Of a stretch of DNA of 64,000 nucleotides, positions 8,125-16,086 are shown in pieces. The stretch comes from Streptomyces sp. NBC_01445 (lineage in GTDB: Bacteria > Actinomycetota > Actinomycetes > Streptomycetales > Streptomycetaceae). The notes beneath the pieces were generated by a model, which saw only the letters and a program-made list of their open reading frames with translations, did not search any database and had not been told where the DNA came from. A program made the position numbers and the translations under genes. The DNA lies in NCBI RefSeq assembly GCF_035918235.1, contig NZ_CP109485.1, positions 10,261,001 through 10,325,000 of the forward strand, in the 5' to 3' direction. Each line of letters opens with the position of its first letter. The first letter of the stretch is position 1.

Positions 8125-8439
8125 ATGCCCCTGTCTGCCCTAACCGCCGAAGCCCGCGCGGAAAACCTCCGGAAGGCGGCTGCCGTCCGCCGCGAACGCA
8201 GCGAACTGCTCGACGCGCTCAAGCACGAACGCACCTCCTTGCAGGAGGTACTCGACCGAGATGACCCGGTCGTGGGCAGGATGCTCGTCAAGCGCCTGCT
8301 GGAAGGACTGCCCAACATCGGCAAGATCCGCGCCGCCCAGCTCCTGGCCGACCTCGACATCTCCGAGCGCCGCCGCGTCCAGGGCCTCGGCTCCCGCCAG
8401 AAGGCACGCCTGCTCGAACTCTTCCCGCCGCAAGCCTGA
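8125..8439 (+). CDS. Actinobacterial integration host factor (mIHF/sIHF-type)
   Basis: 104 residues from ATG 8125 with upstream GAGAGGA. The second half, DDPVVGRMLVKRLLEGLPN then IGKIRAAQLLADLDISERRR and VQGLGSRQKARLLELF, is the diagnostic mIHF helix-two-turn-helix region. mIHF-type proteins are nucleoid proteins that bind DNA non-specifically and affect topology and sporulation. Streptomyces has a core copy elsewhere, so this is probably an accessory paralogue. It converges on the MerR-like gene at 8633, with a hairpin between them. Confidence 0.87.
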   Translation: MPLSALTAEARAENLRKAAAVRRERSELLDALKHERTSLQEVLDRDDPVVGRMLVKRLLEGLPNIGKIRAAQLLADLDISERRRVQGLGSRQKARLLELFPPQA

Positions 8440-8505
8440 CCGGCTGCGCTGCCGTAGTCCACCACCCCACCCCAGCAGGGCACGGGACAGGGCCCGCAGA
8501 AATGA

Positions 8506-8534
8506 AGCCCTGGCCCCGACGGGAGACCAGGGCT
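8506..8534. terminator. Bidirectional hairpin between the IHF and MerR genes
   Basis: Perfect 8-bp stem AGCCCTGG (8506-8513) / CCAGGGCT (8527-8534) lying between two convergent genes. It has no long T-tract, as is usual in Streptomyces. Position and symmetry suggest a shared terminator. Confidence 0.5.
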
Positions 8535-8632
8535 GTCGGTCACACAGTCCGACGAAGTTGCCCAGGACGTGAGGCGTTCCGGGCAGCATGTGCGGGCGGC
8601 AGCCGCGAAACCGCTGGGGTAGTCACAGGGTC

Positions 8633-8971
8633 TCAGGCCGAGGCCGACGGAGCGGAGGACTCGCCACGCCGGCGGTATTCGGCGTTGATGCGCTGTGCTT
8701 CTTCGAGCTGGTCTTCGAGGATGACGATGCGGCAGGCGGCCTCGATGGGGGTCCCGTGGTCGACGAGTTCCCGGGCGCGGGCGGCGATGCGCAGCTGGTA
8801 GCGGGAGTAGCGGCGATGGCCGCCCTCGGAGCGCAGCGGTGTGATGAGGCGGGCTTCGCCGATGGCACGGAGGAAGCCCTGGGTGGTGCCGAGCATCGCG
8901 GCGGCCCGGCCCATCGTGTAGGCGGGGTAGTCGTCGTCATCGAGACGTCCGAACGAGTCGTCTGCTGTCAT
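8633..8971 (-). CDS. MerR/BldC-type small HTH regulator, copy A
   Basis: 112 residues from ATG 8971, with GAGAGGTG upstream. After an acidic start (DDSFGRLDDDDYPAYTMG) comes a winged HTH of MerR type: AAAMLGTTQGFLRAIGEAR and LRSEGGHRRYSRYQL. A helical segment IVILEDQLEEAQRIN follows. There is no ligand-binding domain, so it probably acts as a small DNA-bound switch. It is nearly identical to copy B at 14034. The gene is preceded by a 13-bp perfect hairpin and a very long conserved leader, suggesting regulation at the RNA level or by several binding sites. Confidence 0.85.
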   Translation of the reverse strand: MTADDSFGRLDDDDYPAYTMGRAAAMLGTTQGFLRAIGEARLITPLRSEGGHRRYSRYQLRIAARARELVDHGTPIEAACRIVILEDQLEEAQRINAEYRRRGESSAPSASA

Positions 8972-9649
8972 TTCACCTCTCTGTGGAACACGCGGAGGGG
9001 CCCTGGTGCCGTACCGCACCAGGGCCCCGAAGGAACTGCTACACCATCTGCCGACCCTATTACTGCGTCGGCCTTCTGTGTCCGCCGCCCCGACCTGGGA
9101 GTTGTCGGGGGTGCGGGGATCGCGGTTGCTTGACCGGAGACCACCTCACTATCGATGTCCTGCGGTACCCGGGCTCAACACTCCGCCCGGGCGATCCTGA
9201 TGGCGCTCAACTCCTCCGTTCTTCCCTCTGGGATCAATCACTTACCTACCGCTGGTGATGCGAACTACTCGGTGACCTGAGTAAGCGTCACTCTTCGGCA
9301 GCCAGCCCCGTCGCCCGTCCTGCATCTGCTCTGGCTTAGAACCCCACTGCCGAACTTCCCGGTGCGCGCGTCCGCAGCCGACGCCTTCACCCAGGTGCTG
9401 CTCACTTAACTTCACTGCTGGTACTGCGAACTGCCCTTACGCGTACTGCGGTACTGCTCGCGGCGGCCCCTGATCACTGCGGGCCACCCGGTCCGGTCGT
9501 CAGTCCCGTCGCCGTCCTGCAACAACCCTGGCTTCGGAACTCCACCACCGCACCGTCCTGCAAACTGCGGTACTGCTGCCCGGCAGTTCATCTCTGCCAG
9601 GCCCTGTTGATCTCGGCTACGAGAGAAACCATAACCACACCGCCATCCA
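8972..9649 (-). promoter_or_regulatory. Long conserved 5' region of MerR copy A, with RBS-proximal hairpin
   Basis: About 680 bp without a credible gene, conserved with 13335-14033. Next to the start lies a perfect 13-bp stem: GGGGCCCTGGTGC (8997-9009) pairs with GCACCAGGGCCCC (9016-9028), ending about 25 nt before the ATG. Further upstream is a CCCGAC/GTCGGG stem-loop. Around 9410-9600 there are many reiterations of GCAGTAC and GCAGTTC on the minus strand. Overlapping reading frames differ between the copies by frameshifts, which argues against coding. Confidence 0.65.
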
Positions 9650-9790
9650 ATGTCTACTCCAGCCAACATAGATTTCCGCGTGTTCGACGGTGAGGTAATC
9701 GACCTCGTGCAGCGGTGGAGGGCGGGAGCAAGCCGGGTTAACGGGCCGCAGCCGGGGCACAAGCCACGGACACACAGGACCGGACACTGA
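9650..9790 (+). CDS. Small divergent ORF of the MerR cassette (46 aa)
   Basis: ATG 9650 opens a 46-codon frame beginning MSTPANIDFRVFDGEVIDL. The same N-terminus, with VIDGEVIDLEQR, is found divergent from MerR copy B (13334 leftwards). Sequence is conserved up to about codon 22 in both places and then diverges, which suggests the start region is under selection. Function unknown. It may be a truncated gene of which only the cassette-linked 5' end survives. Confidence 0.45.
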   Translation: MSTPANIDFRVFDGEVIDLVQRWRAGASRVNGPQPGHKPRTHRTGH

Positions 9791-9878
9791 CGATCCAGAG
9801 ACCAGGGGAACCTGATGGACACGATGAGCGTCAACGTCGCAACCCTCCGCTCCGCGACGGGCCCCGCTGGTACAGGGC

Positions 9879-10976
9879 ATGAAGGTCGCCTTTACCGGTG
9901 ACACCCGCACTGCACGCGAAGAACTCATCGCACGCTCCGTCGCGGCAGGACTGAACGTGATGGGCTCGGTCAGCCGGCACACCAGCGTGCTGGTCACCAA
10001 CGAGTGCGACTCCGAGAGCGCCAAGTATCGTGCGGCACGTGGTGCAGGAGTGCCCGTGATCACCGAAGGAACCTTCCTCGGCCTGCTCACCGGCGTGCAG
10101 CCTGGAACCGCCCACACCAAACCGGCACCATCGAAGCCGTCCCTACCCGCACAGCGGCGCACCGGCCGCCCAGCCTCCGCCCAACCGCTGTCCGGGCGCC
10201 GGGTCCTGGTGCTGGGCGGCCACCACGACGAAGCCTCGGCGCTGCGCACCCGCATTACGGAGCAGGGCGGTGCCGCCGCCGTCAATCTCTCCGCCGGCGT
10301 CACCGATGTGATTCTCCTGACCGGTGGAGCCGAGGACCGTCGCATGCCCCACATCACGGCACGCGGACTGCCGGTCCACGATGGCGACTGGCTCGCCACG
10401 CTCAAGCCGCCATCGGGCACCGCCGCACAAGTGGGAACGGCCGACCCGGTCCTTCCCCGCGGCGGCGTTTTCGACCTTCCGACTGCACACGGCGGCGCCG
10501 GAACATGGACGGTGAGTGCCTCCTGGGGCCATCAGGCCGACTGCGAGATCGACGTGGTCGCCTTCCTGCTCGACGAGGACGAACAGGTCCTGTGCGACGA
10601 GGACTTCGTCTTCTACGGGGCGCCCGAAAGCCCCGACGCGACGGTGCGCCTGATCACCGACGGCCCCAGCGAACAAGCCATCACAGCGGAGCTGACCACC
10701 CTTTCCGACGCCGTCCGCAAAATCGTCATCGCCGCTGCCATCGACGGAACCGCGACGTTCGCCGATGCCGGAGCAATCGAGATCACCGTTGCCCAGGCAA
10801 CCGACGCGCGAGCACTGGCCCAGGCCACCCTGGACGCCGCGACGACCGAACGAACGCTGCTGCTCGCCGAGGTCTACCGGCGTGGCCCGGGATGGCGCGT
10901 ACGCGCCATCGGCCAGGGATACGACCACCAACTGGCCGACCTGGCACGCAGCTTCGGCGTCGACATCATCGACTGA
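9879..10976 (+). CDS. BRCT-TerD protein, probably lacking its N-terminal exonuclease domain
   Basis: 365 residues. The N-terminal part is a BRCT domain (MKVAFTGDTRTAREELIAR, then GLNVMGSVSRHTSVLVTN). A second BRCT-like segment follows after a linker (RVLVLGGHHDEASAL, VTDVILLTGG). From about residue 200 a TerD domain appears (CEIDVVAFLLDEDEQVLCD, DFVFYGAPESPD). Streptomyces relatives I recall have a DnaQ-type exonuclease before the BRCT. Here the in-frame codons just upstream still read APLVQG, and homology then breaks into the MerR cassette at about 9843. The gene was therefore probably decapitated by that rearrangement. TerD domains bind calcium and are linked to tellurite/stress systems. 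Confidence 0.72.
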   Translation: MKVAFTGDTRTAREELIARSVAAGLNVMGSVSRHTSVLVTNECDSESAKYRAARGAGVPVITEGTFLGLLTGVQPGTAHTKPAPSKPSLPAQRRTGRPASAQPLSGRRVLVLGGHHDEASALRTRITEQGGAAAVNLSAGVTDVILLTGGAEDRRMPHITARGLPVHDGDWLATLKPPSGTAAQVGTADPVLPRGGVFDLPTAHGGAGTWTVSASWGHQADCEIDVVAFLLDEDEQVLCDEDFVFYGAPESPDATVRLITDGPSEQAITAELTTLSDAVRKIVIAAAIDGTATFADAGAIEITVAQATDARALAQATLDAATTERTLLLAEVYRRGPGWRVRAIGQGYDHQLADLARSFGVDIID

Positions 10977-11102
10977 GCTCTCGCCTACCCTGCGGCCGAA
11001 CCGTTTTGCGCCCGTGAGCCGACTGCTGTCCACACACCGGTGGCCCCCGCCTCGAGCAGCACACGCCACTGCGCGGCCATCGTCGACCGCCTCACCTTCT
11101 GA

Positions 11103-12530
11103 TCAGGCGGCGGGGTACGGCAGCAGCCCGCTCGCGGTCTTCTCCCAGGCCGCCTTCAGCTCGGCGAGCAACTCCGGCTTGTCGGGCGCCAGATCGGCCT
11201 GCTCGCGCAGATCGGCGCCGAGGTCGTAGAGGTGGTCCTTGCCCGCGGAGTCCTGGTAGTACTTCCAGTCGCCGCGCCTGAGCGCCCGATTGGCCCGCAC
11301 CCGCCAGAACAGGTCCCGCTCGGGCAGCTTCTCGCCCTTCAGCAGATAGCCCGCGAGGCTTCTGCCGTCCAGCGGATACGCCGGGTCGGGCCGGGCGCCG
11401 GCCAGCTCCAGCAGGGTCGCGGTCCAGTCGGGGGAGAAGTTCGGTTCGCGGCTGACCTGGTTGTCGTCGATGCGGTGCGGCCAACGGACGATCGTCGGCA
11501 CCCGGATGCCGCCCTCCTGGAGCACGAACTTCTCACCGCTCAGCGGCCAGAGGTACGACCAGCGTTCACCACCGTTGTCGCTGGCGAAGTACACCACCGT
11601 GTTCTCCTCCTGCCCGGACCGGCGCAGCGCCGCCAGCACCTCGCCGACCGCCGCGTCGAGGCTCTCGACCATCTGCGTGTACTTCGCGACCGAGCCGCCG
11701 TCGTCGTGCAGCAGTGCGGCGGTGATCTCGGCCTGGCTCTTGGCGGCCCGGATCTTCGCGGCGATCTCCGCACCGGTCTCGGCGTCCTCCTCGCTCAGCC
11801 AGGGCCAGTGCGGGGTGGTGAAGTTGAGGTTCAGCAGCCACGGCTTGTCGTGCTTGCGGCCGACGTACTCCACCGCCCGCTCGGTCAGCACCTCCGTGTA
11901 GTAGCGCAGGTCCTTGTACTCGGCGTCCCCCTCGTAGAGGTCGTAGTCGCCGAGCTGGCCGAGCTTGGAGAAGTACTCCAGGACGCCGCCATGGTTGCCG
12001 AAGAACTCGTCCCAACCCGACTTCGTGGGGCTGTAGTCGGGCAGCCAGCCGCAGTGCCACTTGCCGATTAGGGCAGTGGAGTAGCCCGCCTTCTTCAGCA
12101 GGGAGGCCAGGGTGGGATGGTTCGGGTCCAGACCCTGGGTCCTGTTGGCGATGGGCTCGGCGAGCCCGCCCTTCGTACGGCCCGGATAGCGCCCGGTGTA
12201 CAGGCTGAACCGGGTCGGCGAGCAGGTCGCCGACCCCGAGTACGCGTCCGTGAAGCGCACCCCCTGCCGGGCGAGCCGGTCCAGGTTCGGGGTCTTGATG
12301 TGCGGCGCTCCGTACGAGGAGAGGTCGGCCCAGCCCAGGTCGTCCCCCAGGATGACCAGGAGGTTGGGGCGCCGGCCGGAACCGGCGGAGGCGGTACGGG
12401 CCTGGAACGGGCGCTCGGTGGGGGCGGCCTGGTCGGGGGCTGCCACGGCGGCGGTGGCCGTACCGGCGACGGCGGTGACCGCGCCACCACCGACGAGACC
12501 GCCGAAGGTACGACGGGATATTTCGGGCAT
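11103..12530 (-). CDS. Secreted sulfatase (Tat-exported, formylglycine type)
   Basis: 475 residues from ATG 12530. The N-terminus MPEISRRTFGGLVGGGAV is a twin-arginine signal. A mature type I sulfatase follows, with NLLVILGDDLGWADLSSYG (metal-binding Asp pair) and the CSPTR core of SATCSPTRFSLYTGR, whose Cys is converted to formylglycine. TALIGKWH, TTPHWPW and ASDNGG are further active-site motifs. It hydrolyses sulfate esters outside the cell; the substrate is not predictable. No maturase (FGE) is seen nearby. It appears intact and monocistronic. Confidence 0.9.
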   Translation of the reverse strand: MPEISRRTFGGLVGGGAVTAVAGTATAAVAAPDQAAPTERPFQARTASAGSGRRPNLLVILGDDLGWADLSSYGAPHIKTPNLDRLARQGVRFTDAYSGSATCSPTRFSLYTGRYPGRTKGGLAEPIANRTQGLDPNHPTLASLLKKAGYSTALIGKWHCGWLPDYSPTKSGWDEFFGNHGGVLEYFSKLGQLGDYDLYEGDAEYKDLRYYTEVLTERAVEYVGRKHDKPWLLNLNFTTPHWPWLSEEDAETGAEIAAKIRAAKSQAEITAALLHDDGGSVAKYTQMVESLDAAVGEVLAALRRSGQEENTVVYFASDNGGERWSYLWPLSGEKFVLQEGGIRVPTIVRWPHRIDDNQVSREPNFSPDWTATLLELAGARPDPAYPLDGRSLAGYLLKGEKLPERDLFWRVRANRALRRGDWKYYQDSAGKDHLYDLGADLREQADLAPDKPELLAELKAAWEKTASGLLPYPAA

Positions 12531-12870
12531 GCGGGTTCCTCGGAACGGACGGGTGCCACGACGGGACACGAAGAGGGAAGAGAAGAAGGGCGGGCGAGGA
12601 GACTGTGGGCTCAGCGACAGATGGCGCTGGACTGCCGGCACAGGTCGACGTGGCGCCGCTCCACGAGCGCGACGAGCGCGCGCGGGTGATCGGCGGAGGG
12701 CCTCATGCTGAGCGACGGTGCCAGCGGGCAGCCCGACACGTCAAGCCAACGTCCATGCAGTGGACGCACCTGAAAGGTGCGCGGGGAACTGCGCAGTCTT
12801 TTAGGGGCGTCTGGGGGCGCAGCCCCAGGACGGGATGGGACGGGTAGGGGTGGCGGTGACGAAACAACCC

Positions 12871-13077
12871 TCACCCCACCACCCGCAGCAGCAGCACAGC
12901 CCGCGCCGGCACCGTAATCGCGCCCCCCGCGCGATGCACGACGCCGGGCGCCCGCCCCTGCTCCTCCCGCGAGGTGTCGACGGCAACCTCGTACCGCTGC
13001 GCCCACGGCCTCCCCGGCAGTACGAAGCTGGCCGGCCGATCCCCGGCATGCAGCACCGCGAGGAAACTGTCGTCCAC
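12871..13077 (-). pseudogene. glgX: Glycogen debranching enzyme C-terminal fragment
   Basis: On the minus strand 68 codons (DDSFLAVLHAGDRPASFVLP, RYEVAVDTSREEQG, ITVPARAVLLLRV) match the last beta-sandwich of actinobacterial GlgX debranching enzymes. The remaining ~640 residues are absent. The frame begins abruptly beside a plus-strand signal-peptide scrap, so this is a leftover from deletion. Confidence 0.6.
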
Positions 13078-13122
13078 AACCGGCGCCCCCCTGGTCCTAA
13101 CGGGAATGTACGGGGGGATTCC

Positions 13123-13190
13123 ATGCGCCGTTCCATCGCTGCCGCCGCAGTCGTCACGCTCACCGCCACCCTTGTGGCCGGGTGGGCTGG
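13123..13190 (+). pseudogene. Signal-peptide start of a lost secreted protein
   Basis: ATG 13123 begins MRRSIAAAAVVTLTATLVAG, a clear Sec signal peptide, but the frame breaks within about 25 codons. Between 13190 and 13257 the minus strand reads ADYFPDGMDHETY, evidently from another gene. The area is a patchwork of gene ends adjoining the MerR cassette. Confidence 0.4.
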
Positions 13191-13334
13191 TAGTACGTCT
13201 CGTGGTCCATGCCGTCGGGGAAGTAGTCGGCGCCAGAGCGGGGCGTGACGGCTTCGCACCTGTCCGCGTCGCTGTTCGAGGTCGATTACCTCACCGTCGA
13301 TCACGCGGAAATCTATGTTGGCTGGAGTAGACAT

Positions 13335-14033
13335 TGGATGGCGGTGTGGTTATGGTTTCTCTCGTAGCCGAGATCGAGCAGGGCCTGGCAGAGACGAACT
13401 GCCGGTCAGTAGTACATGCAGTTGCAGTTGGCAGGACGGTGCGGTGGCGGAGTTTCGAAGCCAGGGTTGTTGCAGGACGGCGACGGGACTGGCGACCGGA
13501 CCGGGCGGCTCGCAGTTATCAGGGGCCGCCGTGGCAGTACCCGTAAGTGCAGTTCGCAGTACTCAGCAGTGAAGTCAGTGAGCAGTACCTCGGTGAAGGC
13601 GTCAGCTGCGGGCGCGCGCACCGGGAGGTTCGGCAGTGGGGTTCTAAGCCAGAGCAGATGCAGGACGGGCGACGGGGCTGGCTGCCGAAGAGTGGCGCTG
13701 TTCGAGGCCACGAGCAGTTCGTAGTACCAGCAGTACGCAGTTCCGCAGTTCCCGTTTGGTAAGTAGTTGATCAAGAGGGAAGAACGGAGGAGTTGAGCGC
13801 CATCAGGATCGCCCGGGTGGAGTGTTGAGCCCGGGTACCGCAGGACATCGATAGTGAGGTGGTCTCCGGTCAAGCAACCGCGATCCCCGCGTCCCCGACA
13901 ACTTCCAGGTCGGGTCAGCGGATACAGAAGGCCGGCGCAGTAACCAGGGTCGGCAGATGGTGTAGCAGTTCCTTCGGGGCTCTGGTGCCGGTATGGCACC
14001 AGGGCCCCTCCACGCGTTCCACAGAGAGGTGTA
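13335..14033 (+). promoter_or_regulatory. Long conserved 5' region of MerR copy B, with RBS-proximal hairpin
   Basis: About 700 bp, conserved with copy A. The RBS-proximal stem is GGGGCTCTGGTGC (13976-13988) with GCACCAGGGCCCC (13996-14008). The single change relative to copy A gives a G-U pair, so the RNA fold is preserved. Clusters of CAGTAC, GCAGTTC and CAGTTGCAG occur at about 13405-13435, 13530-13590 and 13710-13755. Further up, TGTGGTTATGG and CTCGTAGCCGAGATC are strictly conserved and may mark the promoter. Confidence 0.65.
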
Positions 14034-14372
14034 ATGACAGCAGACGATTCATTCGGCCGTCTCGATGACGACGACTACCCCGCCTACACGATGGGCCGGG
14101 CCGCCGCCATGCTCGGCACCACCCAGGGCTTCCTGCGTGCCATCGGCGAAGCCCGCCTGATCACCCCGCTGCGCTCCGAGGGCGGCCACCGCCGCTACTC
14201 CCGCTACCAGCTGCGCATCGCGGCCCGCGCGCGTGAGCTCGTCGACCACGGCACCCCGATCGAGGCTGCCTGCCGCATCGTCATCCTCGAAGACCAGCTC
14301 GAAGAGGCCCAGCGCATCAACGCCGAATACCGCCGCGCCGCCGAATCAGCGAACCCGACGACCGCGGCCTGA
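14034..14372 (+). CDS. MerR/BldC-type small HTH regulator, copy B
   Basis: 112 residues from ATG 14034. It is identical to copy A for about 100 residues, including TTQGFLRAIGEARLITPL and the GGHRRYSRYQL wing, and differs only in the tail (AAESANPTTAA). The RBS GAGAGGTG is retained. Maintenance of both proteins with little divergence suggests a recent duplication or gene conversion between the inverted copies. Probable DNA-binding regulator with an unknown regulon. Confidence 0.85.
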   Translation: MTADDSFGRLDDDDYPAYTMGRAAAMLGTTQGFLRAIGEARLITPLRSEGGHRRYSRYQLRIAARARELVDHGTPIEAACRIVILEDQLEEAQRINAEYRRAAESANPTTAA

Positions 14373-14456
14373 GCAGCTGAGACCTGCAACTCTCCCAGGA
14401 GCTTCGCGACTGCGTCCCGCGCATGCTGACCGGGACGCACAACGTTCCGGGCAACT

Positions 14457-15890
14457 TCACTTTCTACAATCAGCGCGGCCGCCGCCCTGGCCATGGGGTT
14501 CAAGCTGTCGAGCGCCCTGAGCCCGGGGCGGGCATGACAGTCGCAGCACGGACTTGAGCTGGCGCCGGTCGCCTTCGGGGAGAGCGTCGGGGTGTGTGAG
14601 GATCCAGCGAGTGACGGCGCGGGCCGATGGCGGCCGGGGGCCGACCGGTTGGGGTTTGCCGCGAAGGGTCCTGCTGACGTAGTCACGGACGCCGCCGTAG
14701 CCGCGTGGATAGCCCTGTTCCCTGATCTCCTCCCACAGTTTCCAGGCGTTGGTGCAGCCTTCCTGCCAACGCTGGTCGAGGTAGGGCTTGTAGGCGTCGA
14801 GCCTGGTCACACGACCTTGCCACTGCCCGGTGAACATCTCCTCCGGGGTGGCGGCGCGGGAGAAACGCAAGATCGTGTTCAGGGTCATGCCGAGTTGCCT
14901 GGCGACCGAACGCTTGCTGTGACCGGCGGCGAGGAGAGCGTGGATGGTGGCGTGCTTGGCACGGGTGCGTTCGGCGAACCGGTGCCCGGCCGGCCAGGGC
15001 GACAACGCGGCCGACTCGGCCTCCTCCTGAGGTTCCTCCGGCTGCATGGGCGTGGGCCACAGGCAGCCGCGCTGCCGGTAGACGCACTTCTCGGCGGCTT
15101 CGCCCAGGTTGTGCCAGAGATGCCATCGGTCGGCGACCTGGAGGGCTTGCGGGGCGCCGCGGGTGGCACCGTCGGCGAAGAAGGGAGCCCGGTCACGGCA
15201 GATGATCTCGATGCCAGGCCGTTCGGCGAGCCAGGCCGCGAGCGTGTCTGCCTCCCGGTCCGGCAAGAGGTCGATCGGACGGCGTGTTTCGACGTCGACG
15301 AGCACGGTTCCATAGATACGGCCCTTGCGCTGGGCGTATTCGTCCACGCCGACCACACGGGGTGTGGCAGTGGCGGGGTCCGGGAGCGAGGCGATCAGCC
15401 GCAACAGAGTGTTCCTGCTGACCGGGACTTTGAAGGCGTCCGTCATGCGGGCGCCAGCCCGGCCTGCGAGCGCAAGCCCCACCGACACCAACGTCGATCG
15501 CAGCCGCTCGGTCCGTCGTCCGAACAGGCGAGTGAGACCAGGGACTTGCTCAGCGAAGGTCTTGCGTGGGCAGGAGTCCTCCGCGCAGACGAATCGCCGC
15601 ACCTGCAGGGTCACCACGACGAACTTGCCCGCGCTCGGCAGGTCACGAGGAAAACGCAGGTAGGAGCCATGTATCCGCCCTGACCAGCATCCGCACTCCG
15701 GACAGGCCGCCCGCCCTACGGTCGTCCGAGCTTCCACCTGGACGACCGTGTCGGTCACCTTCACCGATTCCACCAACACGCCCTCGACCGAGGAGAACAG
15801 CAGCTCATCCGGCTGCGGCAGCACTTCGTTCACGGCGAAGGACTGTCGACCACACTGCCCTCCCGCCGGGCGATTTTCGGGCGAACTCAA
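14457..15890 (-). CDS. ISL3-family transposase, C-terminally altered
   Basis: 477 residues in the track frame; the conserved part starts near EVLPQPDELLFSS. The N-terminal zinc-finger region (CPECGCWSGRIHG, FVCAEDSCPRKTF) and the HTH (HSKRSVARQLGMTLNTILRF) are present. The DDE domain has VVGVDEYAQRKGRIYGT and LQVADRWHLWHNL. Sequence is normal up to about WILTHPDALPEGDRRQLKSV. After that it runs out of family pattern (RLSCPPRAQG...), so the last roughly 80 residues are lost. The element adjoins the end of MerR cassette B. Terminal repeats were not found, so the IS is likely inactive. Confidence 0.8.
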   Translation of the reverse strand: MSSPENRPAGGQCGRQSFAVNEVLPQPDELLFSSVEGVLVESVKVTDTVVQVEARTTVGRAACPECGCWSGRIHGSYLRFPRDLPSAGKFVVVTLQVRRFVCAEDSCPRKTFAEQVPGLTRLFGRRTERLRSTLVSVGLALAGRAGARMTDAFKVPVSRNTLLRLIASLPDPATATPRVVGVDEYAQRKGRIYGTVLVDVETRRPIDLLPDREADTLAAWLAERPGIEIICRDRAPFFADGATRGAPQALQVADRWHLWHNLGEAAEKCVYRQRGCLWPTPMQPEEPQEEAESAALSPWPAGHRFAERTRAKHATIHALLAAGHSKRSVARQLGMTLNTILRFSRAATPEEMFTGQWQGRVTRLDAYKPYLDQRWQEGCTNAWKLWEEIREQGYPRGYGGVRDYVSRTLRGKPQPVGPRPPSARAVTRWILTHPDALPEGDRRQLKSVLRLSCPPRAQGARQLEPHGQGGGRADCRK

Positions 15891-16086
15891 TCGCCATCAC
15901 ACGAAGATCAACAGTCACCCTGGGTACGCGACCACACGAAGTGGACCAGAGCCCGAGTTTGGACAGCAGTTGTTCACCGTCTCGGGAGTCGGTTGGATCG
16001 GGGCGGGGTCGATGTTCACGAGAACGGGAGGCACCTGATCCGGAGCCTGTTCCGGGTGCCGGTCGGTGAGTGTTGAGGGGATTGTC

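Larger units (their letters stand above)
8545..9716 (-). repeat. Inverted MerR cassette, copy A
   Basis: The minus strand here is homologous, along its whole length, to the plus strand at 13258-14460. The match covers the MerR-like gene, about 60 bp downstream of it, the entire 680-bp 5' region and the first codons of a divergent small ORF. Protein identity is near complete except in the last 12 residues. The 5' region has scattered substitutions and indels. Confidence 0.85.
13258..14460 (+). repeat. Inverted MerR cassette, copy B
   Basis: Plus-strand counterpart of 8545-9716. It starts within the small divergent ORF (MSTPANIDFRVIDGEVIDL, reading left from 13334), runs through the long 5' region and the MerR gene, and ends about 90 bp beyond its stop. 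There the homology with copy A's downstream sequence fades just before the ISL3 transposase. Confidence 0.85.

Noticed and set aside
13334..13546. Plus-strand frame MVSLVAEIEQGLAETNCRS in the MerR copy B leader
   Set aside because: The equivalent position in copy A is frameshifted relative to it, so the region is conserved as nucleic acid rather than protein.
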